From the NCBI RefSeq assembly GCF_001458735.1, contig NZ_CZQA01000001.1:1488001-1552000 (forward strand): 64,000 nt of DNA, written 5' to 3'. The position numbers were made by a program, and so were the translations under genes. The notes beneath the pieces were generated by a model. That model was not told the origin of the DNA and did not search any database. It worked only from the letters and a program-made list of their open reading frames with translations. Each line of letters opens with the position of its first letter. Within the stretch, counting starts at the first letter, position 1. Positions 9,678 to 16,509 of this stretch are shown here, piece after piece. This DNA is from Candidatus Nitrospira nitrosa. GTDB taxonomy: Bacteria; Nitrospirota; Nitrospiria; Nitrospirales; Nitrospiraceae.

Positions 9678-9717
9678 ATCACAGCTCCGTTGCGAGCAGG
9701 TTACAAAACTGTAACAT
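9678..9717 (-). promoter_or_regulatory. Pho-box array of four half-sites upstream of ppk1
   Basis: On the minus strand four 7-mers start exactly 11 bases apart: ATGTTAC, TTGTAAC, TCGCAAC, CTGTGAT. The second and first also form the inverted pair GTTACA-AAAC-TGTAAC at 9700-9715. A possible -10 (GATACA) follows about nine bases after the array. The half-site series matches those at the other phosphate genes in this window. Confidence 0.6.
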
Positions 9718-9919
9718 TATGATTCTGTTCTTCACCAATGTATGCCGTGCCTCTATTTTATCTATCTTGGTATCAGCGATGCCGCCAAGGCTGTATGCCC
9801 CTAGTCAGCTGCCTCTCAGTGAATCTTCCTGCGACAGGCCGGATCTGGATTGTAAGAAGCAAGGTTACTCCTGGTCAGCGATCTGGGCACTAGAGTAACT
9901 AACAGACTCGATTAACGAA

Positions 9920-9964
9920 AATTTACCGCTCTGAAACCTCACTGTAATCAAGCAGGCGTATAAG
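9920..9964 (+). promoter_or_regulatory. Pho-box array plus -10 element for the phytase-like gene
   Basis: Half-sites AATTTAC (9920), CTGAAAC (9931) and CTGTAAT (9942) start 11 bases apart. Ten bases after the last is TATAAG (9959-9964), a good -10. This is the textbook arrangement in which PhoB sites replace the -35. Transcription would begin near 9971, about 85 bases before the start codon. Confidence 0.7.
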
Positions 9965-10055
9965 AGGATCGCAAGCGGTACAGTCGCTCTTAGTGAGAAC
10001 CGCATTCATCTCTTATTAAACGAGCATATTGCACTGTAACCATAGCGTGGAGGTG

Positions 10056-11507
10056 ATGATGGCATCGATAGGTCCGGCAGCTATCGCCATGAGCCTAAGC
10101 CTTCTCTGTACGATCTCAGCTTCGGACGTCTTCGCCTTGCCGGAGTTTGTGAATGGGCTAGCACTTGACGGTGCGATGCTGGACCTCAGCGGTGGGAGTA
10201 CGCCGAATACAGGTCGCGTCGGATATTTCTCGGATATCTACTATGATTCGCAGCGCAATCACTGGTGGGGACTCTCAGACCGAGGTCCGGGTGGAGGATT
10301 CCTTGACTACGAGACCCGCGTACAGCAGTTTCGTCTGAAAGTCGACAAGAACACTGGCGCCATTAGTGGGTTTAAGATTCTCAAGACGATCATCTTCAAA
10401 GATGAGGCCGGCGGCCCTATGAACGGGTTAGCACCGAGCCCGACGAACGCCCTCGGCCATGCCTTCGATCCGGAGGGATTCGTCATCGGACCCCACAACC
10501 ATAATTTCTATGTGTCGGACGAGTATGGGCCGAGCGTCTACCAATTCAACGACAAAGGGATTCGTATAAGAGCATTTGCCATGCCGACCAATTTAATCCC
10601 TCGCAACGATGCCGGCATGCCCAACTTTGCCGGCGATACGGGGAATACGAAAGGCAAGCGCACGAACCGCGGTTTCGAAGGGCTCGCGATTAGTCCGGAC
10701 GGAAACTATCTTTATGCCATGCTGCAAAGCGCCATGCTCGACGAGGGTGGCGGCAATGGTGTGTGCAATCGAATCATCAAGTTCAGTACCGAGACCGGTA
10801 CGGCGGTCGCTCAGTATGCCTACCAGATGGAAGGAGCCAGCCAGGGTCGAGGCATTTCGGCTCTTGTCGCAATGAATGATCATGAGTTTCTTGTATTGGA
10901 ACGCAATAACAGGGGAATAGGAGTCGGCGCGGAGCTTTCACCTCCCAACAAGAAGCTCTACCGCATCGACATCACGGGAGCTGTTGATTTTAGTCCTCCT
11001 TCGCCGCCATTTCCCTCTGTCAGTTGTCCCGCAGGAAAGGTCATCAAGAACCCTATCCCATTCCTGGACCTCGCAGCCGACACTCTTCTTGAACTTGGAA
11101 ACAAGGTGCCGGAAAAATGGGAAGGGTTGGCCATTGGTCCGCGCTTGAAAGACGGCAATTATGTGATGGTGAGCGGCACCGACAACGACTACAGCGTGAC
11201 TCAGAACGGCAGCGATCAGCAGTTCGATGTATACTTTCGCTTCACTGATGCTGATCCATTTGCGGGATCGATTCAGTGTCCGCTCGGTTTGCTCACAGGA
11301 TGCTTTTCAACAGCGGATCTCATCGCCGATGGTCACATCGATGTGATGTTCGACCTGCCTAACGATGGTAGCTACAAACTCCTCCCCGCTGTTCTTCATG
11401 CCTACAGGGTATCAGCGGACGATTTAGGCAACTTCATCCGCTCCGCACATCCGAACAAAGACAGGGAGGACGAGAAGAATGACGATGACGAGCGACGGGA
11501 AGAGTAA
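10056..11507 (+). CDS. Secreted esterase-like phytase-family protein
   Basis: The protein is about 483 residues, starting at paired ATGs (10056 and 10059) after GGAGG; the second has the better spacing. Residues 1 to about 28 form a signal peptide (MMASIGPAAIAMSLSLL then ASDVFALPEF), so it is periplasmic or secreted. The body matches the esterase-like activity of phytase family (PF13449): HWWGLSDRGPGGG, FDPEGFVIGP, YVSDEYGPSVYQF, NRGFEGLAISPDG and KWEGLAIGP are its repeated beta-propeller motifs. The C-terminal 20 residues are extremely charged (Asp/Glu/Arg). Hydrolysis of phosphoesters is inferred from the family, and the Pho-type promoter directly upstream supports it. Confidence 0.88.
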   Translation: MMASIGPAAIAMSLSLLCTISASDVFALPEFVNGLALDGAMLDLSGGSTPNTGRVGYFSDIYYDSQRNHWWGLSDRGPGGGFLDYETRVQQFRLKVDKNTGAISGFKILKTIIFKDEAGGPMNGLAPSPTNALGHAFDPEGFVIGPHNHNFYVSDEYGPSVYQFNDKGIRIRAFAMPTNLIPRNDAGMPNFAGDTGNTKGKRTNRGFEGLAISPDGNYLYAMLQSAMLDEGGGNGVCNRIIKFSTETGTAVAQYAYQMEGASQGRGISALVAMNDHEFLVLERNNRGIGVGAELSPPNKKLYRIDITGAVDFSPPSPPFPSVSCPAGKVIKNPIPFLDLAADTLLELGNKVPEKWEGLAIGPRLKDGNYVMVSGTDNDYSVTQNGSDQQFDVYFRFTDADPFAGSIQCPLGLLTGCFSTADLIADGHIDVMFDLPNDGSYKLLPAVLHAYRVSADDLGNFIRSAHPNKDREDEKNDDDERREE

Positions 11508-11618
11508 CAGCAGGTGGTGTCGTATTCTCCATTACTCAAGAGGGTGCTCTAATGGCAGCCTCCACGATCATTTCCAGAAACGAGACTGCAGACATTACTC
11601 CCTTTCCACAGGAGGTCG

Positions 11619-11870
11619 ATGATGAAAGCCCAACCTTCAAAACGTCGAACAAAGAACACACCCGTCATTTCCAAGGGGAGTCAAGTCGAGGAGTACTCAT
11701 CGCCCGAAACTGTGGCGACACGGAAGCACCAGGTGTTTAACGATTTGCACGCGCACATTACCGTACGGGCCTATTATCTGTACATGGAGCGAGGTCGCCG
11801 TGAGGGCTGTGCGGAGCAAGATTGGCTGGATGCGGAACGTGAGATTCTGAACCGCACCTTTGCGGTGTAA
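11619..11870 (+). CDS. Small DUF2934-domain protein
   Basis: The protein has 83 residues and a strong GGAGG just before paired ATGs at 11619 and 11622. After a basic N-terminus, residues 46-80 carry the DUF2934 pattern, AYYLYMERGRREGCAEQDWLDAE, in which the Gly-Arg-x-x-Gly-Cys/His, Asp-Trp and Ala-Glu are typical. The function of DUF2934 is unknown. No operon partner is apparent. Confidence 0.8.
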   Translation: MMKAQPSKRRTKNTPVISKGSQVEEYSSPETVATRKHQVFNDLHAHITVRAYYLYMERGRREGCAEQDWLDAEREILNRTFAV

Positions 11871-12362
11871 CCCTGACACACATGGCAACCAACTGCTCAG
11901 CTCGGATCTTTACCGCGTTGTGTAAGGACAACTGTTCATGAGCAGCACGATATGACACGAGTTTGATTCATGAGCCCGTATACATCCATTCCCTTTGTTC
12001 CTTATGTACGTAGGCGCTCCGTGCCTACTCGGACAAAGCGAATGAGCCATTGTATGGTATCGGCCTTGAATAGGGAGGTTGTGAGTGCTATCCAGTCCAA
12101 GCTTTTTGACCAGGATTCATGTGATTCCGTTCAATCGTATTGTTCTCGATCAATACAGCCAGATTAAGTGCCCAACCACGTGGTTGTTCGGTCGTTGAAT
12201 TCGTTGGGCTGATATTTCACCAGCAATACGGCATATCAACACTGATTGTACCCAAATGATCCACGTGAGGAGTCGGCGAAGAGTTGACCGACGCGTAATC
12301 TCTGCATCACCTCCACATGTCACAGTCCATCTGTCTACACCTTCACATAGGAGGCAGAAACC
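11871..12362. other. Intergenic stretch without a supported gene
   Basis: Short open frames occur on both strands but none has a ribosome binding site or recognisable sequence. GGAGG at 12349-12353 belongs to the next small gene. Confidence 0.4.
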
Positions 12363-12572
12363 ATGGTCCCCAAAAATTTCAGCACTCCTCTGTATCGCAC
12401 ATCAGCCTTCTCAAGCGGGCAGGTGCTGGATGAGCTAAGTCGATCACTCATTTGGAGACCGTTTCAAGGTTGGCGAAGGTCGAGAAAGATTCGGCGGGCC
12501 GCACGAATCGGTGAAGGAAGACGAAAGGCACAGGCCTTGTTGAAGCGACTGGATGCGGAACAAGGCAAATAG
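12363..12572 (+). CDS. Small basic protein of unknown function
   Basis: The open frame of 69 residues starts at ATG 12363 with GGAGG seven to eight bases upstream (ACATAGGAGGCAGAAACC). The product is strongly basic, with RRSRKIRRAAR near residues 38-48 and a C-terminal helix RRKAQALLKRLDAEQ. I do not recognise the family. The good ribosome binding site is the main argument that it is real; a nucleic-acid-binding role is only a guess from charge. Confidence 0.5.
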   Translation: MVPKNFSTPLYRTSAFSSGQVLDELSRSLIWRPFQGWRRSRKIRRAARIGEGRRKAQALLKRLDAEQGK

Positions 12573-12680
12573 TGATTGCATCGACGACCTAGCTCTCTTC
12601 CTTGTTGGCTTCCCTCGCCCGAGCTATGTTCTGCAATAATCGAGGTTCATCCTGAGGGAAACTCGATCTTCTCTTTCCAG

Positions 12681-12720
12681 ATTTCCCCTAAATTTCACAT
12701 AGAATTGCCACGTTTGTAAC
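12681..12720 (+). promoter_or_regulatory. Possible degenerate Pho-type array before the 27-residue peptide gene
   Basis: ATTTCCC, ATTTCAC, AATTGCC and TTGTAAC start 11 bases apart (12681, 12692, 12703, 12714). The second and fourth fit the half-site series seen elsewhere; the first and third are poor. The element lies 107 bases before the small peptide start. Tentative. Confidence 0.3.
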
Positions 12721-12826
12721 GAAAAGGAAACAAGTCCTAAGTAGACTCACCCTATGTATGGTGGAACGCGACGGCCAGAGCACTCTGCGGAGCTATCGCA
12801 CACAACCCGAAAGGAGGTGAAGCGCA

Positions 12827-12910
12827 ATGACCGGATGGATCATCGAAGCGTTTCTGTTGAGCGCCATCTTGGGGATCACGTATACCGTGTTATCCGTGGG
12901 TCGAGAGTAG
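12827..12910 (+). CDS. 27-residue single-pass membrane peptide
   Basis: A near-perfect ribosome binding site, AAAGGAGGTGA at 12810-12820, is placed six bases before ATG 12827. The encoded peptide, MTGWIIEAFLLSAILG followed by ITYTVLSVGRE, has one hydrophobic helix (about residues 4-22) with a charged C-terminal end. It is below the size most gene finders report. Small hydrophobic proteins of this form often act as accessory subunits of membrane complexes, but I do not recognise this one, and its neighbours give no direct partner. The strength of the Shine-Dalgarno match is the main evidence. Confidence 0.6.
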   Translation: MTGWIIEAFLLSAILGITYTVLSVGRE

Positions 12911-13656
12911 GTGTAGTGCATGAATAAAAAGAGGAGAATCGGCAGTGAATAGAAACGGTCGGACGAGAGTCGGAATGGGGAATGCGTGCCCCACCGGCTC
13001 TCGGCAGAGGAAGAATTTCCATCCAGTAATCGACTGTGAATTGGCGTCATCGTTACAGCCCAGCCGGTGACTATAGGATGTGCTCTGGAAGAGTCTCATC
13101 ACGGTTGTTCCCTTCGCTTTCTACGCCTCATTGTGTGTGATGCCGAATGCCAGGTCACCATTCTATCGATGTCTCATAGCGACTCCCTGGGAAGGGAACA
13201 TTGGTAGGATGGCAATCGAAGCCCGTCTGCTCCAGCATCGTCGTCGGAGGAAGATACGAGGACGCGGCGGGATGACAATCAGCTTAAGGAACCCACGCTG
13301 ATTCCAAGTCGGGATGCAGGTCTGAGCGAGTTTTCACGTCACTCAATATTTTCTCTAACAGTCGCGCTGTCCCGATCAGCAGCCATGCTCTGTGAATTAC
13401 CTCACCCAGCTGGCCTGAGTCGAACAAATATCCCACAGAGGCGTAACACGATAATGGCCAAACAGGTCATGAGGGACTTCACGAGCGAGAGCCCTATTCG
13501 CAGCCGAGTAAACATAAGCCTTCCCTCCCTCTGTATTCTTGAGAGACGCCGTTACTCTTCCTATTCACCACGCCAGATAAGAGGCTATCGCTTGCGTGTC
13601 ACAACTTGATTGCTGAATGGTTAATATCGTGTGACATTCCACCTTCTCCTGTGAAT
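12911..13656. other. Intergenic stretch with only weak open frames
   Basis: A 73-codon frame from GTG 13080 and a 51-codon frame from ATG 13454 were considered, but neither has a proper ribosome binding site nor a recognisable product. A TATAGG at 13072-13077 could be a -10. Nothing firmer was seen. Confidence 0.4.
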
Positions 13657-13685
13657 AGTTTACCGAGCTGTAATGTCTAGCTAAT
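13657..13685 (+). promoter_or_regulatory. Pho-box array upstream of the CBS gene
   Basis: AGTTTAC (13657), CTGTAAT (13668) and AGCTAAT (13679) start 11 bases apart. The first two match the half-sites at the phytase-like promoter closely; the third is weaker. TACAAT at 13721-13726 is the best -10 but is further away than usual. Confidence 0.55.
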
Positions 13686-13745
13686 GCTTGCGCAACGGAT
13701 CGTCGGTAGATTGGAGTCAATACAATAATAAAAATGGAGGGTCAG

Positions 13746-14129
13746 ATGGTAACAGTAGGTAACGTCATGCAGTCAGATTCCGTGACAGTGGAGACCGGTA
13801 CGTCGGTTGTCGAGGCAGCGAAGTTGATGAAGTCCTGCAAGATTGAAAGTGTGCTGGTCACTCGTAAAGCCAAGATCATCGGTATTGTGACGGAATCGGA
13901 TGTCGTCAAGAAGTTCCTTGGGGGAGAGAACACGTCGTACTACATGCCGGTGGAGGAGATCATGAGCAGCCCGTTGCCCGGTATCGAAGAAGGGCGGCCT
14001 TTGATGGAAGCGGCCGACCTCATGGAAAAACATCGCACGCTCTATCTCGGTGTCACCAGAGCAGGTTCATTTATCGGTTTGATCTCGGTCCGTGACTTTC
14101 TTCGACCGGTCCCTATCGACGAGTTTTAA
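13746..14129 (+). CDS. Tandem CBS-domain protein
   Basis: The start at ATG 13746 is chosen because GGAGG sits five bases upstream; the ATG at 13734 overlaps that site. The product is 127 residues made of two CBS motifs: VGNVMQSDSVTVETGTSVVEAA with IGIVTESDVVKKFL, then VEEIMSSPLPGIEEGRPLMEAADLM with FIGLISVRDFLRP. Such Bateman pairs bind adenosyl nucleotides and sense energy state. It has no enzymatic partner domain. A Pho-type array lies upstream and the truncated CYTH gene follows after 160 bases. Confidence 0.85.
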   Translation: MVTVGNVMQSDSVTVETGTSVVEAAKLMKSCKIESVLVTRKAKIIGIVTESDVVKKFLGGENTSYYMPVEEIMSSPLPGIEEGRPLMEAADLMEKHRTLYLGVTRAGSFIGLISVRDFLRPVPIDEF

Positions 14130-14289
14130 TGGCGTTAACTTGTTCTGCCTCCTGTTTTCGACGGAAGGCGATACCTCTCCTCACATGCCCTGCATGCATG
14201 GGTGACCTCATCCGGATAATCTTTAATGCCCTCCCTGTCTCCGTACACGTCCACACTTACACGCGCTCTTTGCCTAGGCGGGTGTTCGA

Positions 14290-14859
14290 ATGGCTCGATC
14301 TCACACGCCTCAGCGGTTGCTTGGCGGTCCTTCTCGAATTTCCTCACATGCTGAACATGAACTCAAACTGGCGATTGACGATGACTTCCGTCTGCTTCGG
14401 CTACCAGGCATGCCGCTTCCTCGACGCCTGCTGCTCTCGACCTATTACGACACAGAGTTTTACGATTTATCCAATGCACGGATCACCCTTCGTCATCGAA
14501 TCGAACGGGGGAAGCAGTCCTGGCAGCTCAAGCTTCCGCCGGGTGATGATCGGCAAGAAGTGGGGATGGCTGATACGCAGACTGATCTGCGGTCCGCACT
14601 CCGCGAGTTGCTGATTCTTCACCTTGGTCAGCGGAAGCTGGGGCCGGTCGTGGCACTGCCTGTCTGGCGAAGCGGCATCCTGGTGTGTCATGGCCTGGTG
14701 TCCGTCGCTCAGTTCCTCAAGTACTCGACCAGTGTGCGCGCCGGATTTCTTGCCGGACGCATGGTCGAACGACAGCGCCATCGTCGAAATCTGCTACGGC
14801 AGGATATGAAACCGCGCTTCAAAATGTTGCTCAAACGAGGGAAGAAGGTATGGGGGTGA
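14290..14859 (+). CDS. Truncated CYTH-domain protein (polyphosphate-linked family), probably degraded
   Basis: Residues about 19-125 resemble the first half of a CYTH domain: HAEHELKLAID (the ExExK-type strand), LLLSTYYDTEFYDLSNARITLRHR and KQSWQLKLPPG, then LGPVVALPVWRSG. The usual later strands and the CHAD domain that normally follows in CYTH-CHAD proteins are missing. The last 50 or so residues are basic and unlike the family, which suggests a frameshift or deletion. CYTH domains bind or hydrolyse triphosphates and polyphosphate, which suits the position between Pho-linked genes and sixA. No good ribosome binding site is visible. It may be a pseudogene. Confidence 0.6.
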   Translation: MARSHTPQRLLGGPSRISSHAEHELKLAIDDDFRLLRLPGMPLPRRLLLSTYYDTEFYDLSNARITLRHRIERGKQSWQLKLPPGDDRQEVGMADTQTDLRSALRELLILHLGQRKLGPVVALPVWRSGILVCHGLVSVAQFLKYSTSVRAGFLAGRMVERQRHRRNLLRQDMKPRFKMLLKRGKKVWG

Positions 14860-14936
14860 ACGGTATCACACCGCAGCCACACGTATCGGTAAGCGGTCCG
14901 GCACAGGCCTGTTATCAAGATCCAGCAGACCTCGTC

Positions 14937-15467
14937 TCAGGAATCCTCACGTCCCTTGACTCGCGCTCGCTTCCCGAAGGCCCGTAGTTGCATGGGCTGC
15001 AGCCACCAACGCAATCGCCCCTGGCCAAGGGCCATGAGCTTCTCTGACTCAATACAGGCAGCCCCGGCTTTCTTGAGTGGAAAGTTGGGAAGGGCTTTCC
15101 CACAGAGCAACAGACTCACCACCTCGCCAAGCTGAGGTTCATGTCCCACGCAGATCACCACCGCGTCAGGTGGGAGCGTGCGGAAAAACGCCACAAGTCG
15201 CTCTGGCTTCGTCCCAGCGGCCAATTCGTCTCTCGTCTCGATTTTGAGCGTCGGACAGCTGACCGTCTGCAGCAGTCTCGCCGTATCATAGGCCCGTACG
15301 AATGGACTCGTGAAGAGCCGGGTCGGCGTACAGTCTAGGGTGGCCAATCCTTCAGCCGCCTGTCGGACACGTCGCTTCCCTTTCTCCGTGAGCGGGCGAT
15401 TCTCCTCCGTTCCTTCCCATTCATGAGGCTCCACAGCGATTCCATGACGAACAAAAATACAGTTCAT
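14937..15467 (-). CDS. sixA: SixA-type phosphohistidine phosphatase
   Basis: The product is 176 residues of the histidine phosphatase superfamily. It has the N-terminal catalytic RHG at residues 7-9, RPLTEKGKRRVRQAAEGL, the second-arginine block TSPFVRAYDTA, and the second catalytic histidine in CVGHEPQLGEVVSLLL. These match SixA, which removes phosphate from phosphohistidine on HPt domains or PTS proteins. The start ATG 15467 is preceded by GCGGGAA. It is transcribed divergently from psiE across 146 bases. Neighbourhood with CYTH/CHAD and ppk genes is common for this family. Confidence 0.9.
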   Translation of the reverse strand: MNCIFVRHGIAVEPHEWEGTEENRPLTEKGKRRVRQAAEGLATLDCTPTRLFTSPFVRAYDTARLLQTVSCPTLKIETRDELAAGTKPERLVAFFRTLPPDAVVICVGHEPQLGEVVSLLLCGKALPNFPLKKAGAACIESEKLMALGQGRLRWWLQPMQLRAFGKRARVKGREDS

Positions 15468-15517
15468 AATTCCCGCTCCAATGACTGGGACACAACCCTA
15501 CCACGAAGAGACCATCC

Positions 15518-15546
15518 AGTTAACAGAAGTTTTACCTGTTCGTGAC
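15518..15546 (+). promoter_or_regulatory. Pho-box array upstream of psiE-like gene
   Basis: AGTTAAC (15518), GTTTTAC (15529) and TCGTGAC (15540) start 11 bases apart. GAGTAT about eleven bases downstream is a weak -10; CATTATAAAT at 15574-15583 is another candidate. PsiE is phosphate-starvation-inducible in E. coli, which supports the reading. Confidence 0.6.
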
Positions 15547-15613
15547 CTCCCTGGAATGAGTATTCGATAGCTTCATTATAAATAAGAAGAAAGCAGAAGA
15601 AAGGAAGGACGCT

Positions 15614-16111
15614 ATGTCAGCACTCGAAGCACTTCGTCAGTTTGATGGTGAGCTTCTGTGGCGCCGGCTCTCTCATCTTGATCTCTTGGAGATGTGGGGC
15701 ACGGGCATGAAAGGAGTACTCAGTTTAGTGATGCTGACACTTCTGACCGCCCTGACTGGCGGCGCGTTGAAGACCTTGTGGGAGGTTCGGCTCCTCATAG
15801 ATCACTCCGCCGAAGTTGTTTTGCGCCAAGTCATCGTCAATACGCTCATGTTATTGGCTCTTGTCGAGGTCTTCAAGACCACCGTCACTTACTTCCGGGA
15901 GGGGCGCGTCAAGGTGACCTTCATCGTGGATACGATCCTTGTCGTCATGCTGACCGAATTAATCTCCCAATGGTTCAAAGGCGGGGATTGGTACCCTCTG
16001 ACGGTGCTCTTGGGAATTCTGGTGATCCTTAGCGTTGTTCGCGTCATGGCTGTGCGATGGAGTCCCACCATAGGAACACGGTCGCACGATACGGGGCCTG
16101 TTGATCTCTGA
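15614..16111 (+). CDS. psiE: PsiE-like phosphate-starvation-inducible membrane protein
   Basis: The protein is 165 residues with four predicted membrane helices (about 35-55, 72-92, 107-125, 132-150). The segment VEVFKTTVTYFREGRVKVTFIVDT followed by MLTELISQWFKG is characteristic of the PsiE family (PF06146). AAGGA precedes the ATG at 15614. The molecular function of PsiE is not known; induction by phosphate limitation is known in E. coli. The next small gene begins 18 bases after its stop. Confidence 0.85.
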   Translation: MSALEALRQFDGELLWRRLSHLDLLEMWGTGMKGVLSLVMLTLLTALTGGALKTLWEVRLLIDHSAEVVLRQVIVNTLMLLALVEVFKTTVTYFREGRVKVTFIVDTILVVMLTELISQWFKGGDWYPLTVLLGILVILSVVRVMAVRWSPTIGTRSHDTGPVDL

Positions 16112-16129
16112 TGCAGGAGGAGCTGCTCA

Positions 16130-16323
16130 ATGACTCAATCACCGACCACAAAGCTACTAGCCATCGTTCACGAGCGGCAACGTATTCGGCTCGAAGAGCT
16201 TCTGACCTACTGCCTGAACTCACCTGGAATCAGGTTTTCTCGCTTGTGGATGACCTCAGTCGTCACGCGTTAATCGGCTTGCATCGGCTTGGTGCCGACT
16301 ACGAATTACGAGCGCTTTCATAA
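16130..16323 (+). pseudogene. Small winged-helix-like gene broken by a one-base frameshift
   Basis: A frame from ATG 16130, with GGAGG upstream, reads MTQSPTTKLLAIVHERQRI then RLEELLTYC and shifts out of sense after about 32 codons. A second frame then continues with PELTWNQVFSLVDDLSR, HALIGLHRLGADYELRAL and stops at 16323. Adding one C in the TGCCTG near 16218 joins the two into a single 64-residue protein with the helix-helix-helix-wing pattern of a winged-helix DNA-binding domain. It is either a recent frameshift or a sequencing error. It follows psiE directly and may be in its operon. Confidence 0.65.
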
Positions 16324-16509
16324 TTCAATAGGCGGCGGGCTCGCTCATTGAGAGCGTCTCAGAATGGTGGGTTCTGGACGAGTATGGTGAGATGCTTATG
16401 TCGAAGGCCAGGGCTTGGCCGAGGCTTTCGTAAAGAGCCTGCTTCAAATGGTGACCCAGATACATGTTCGTTTGAAATGACCTCCCCCCTATGCTAGCAT
16501 TCATTTCTT

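Noticed and set aside
9700-9715. Perfect inverted repeat GTTACA-AAAC-TGTAAC taken as an operator for a dimeric repressor
   Set aside because: It is better explained as two members of an 11-bp-period direct array that continues to 9678; the palindrome follows from the half-site sequence.
13454-13609. Possible small gene with ATG at 13454
   Set aside because: No Shine-Dalgarno sequence at a useful distance and an arginine/serine-rich product typical of chance frames.
14129-14614. Open frame of 161 codons starting at the CBS gene stop
   Set aside because: The overlapping frame from 14290 carries CYTH motifs; this one has no recognisable sequence.
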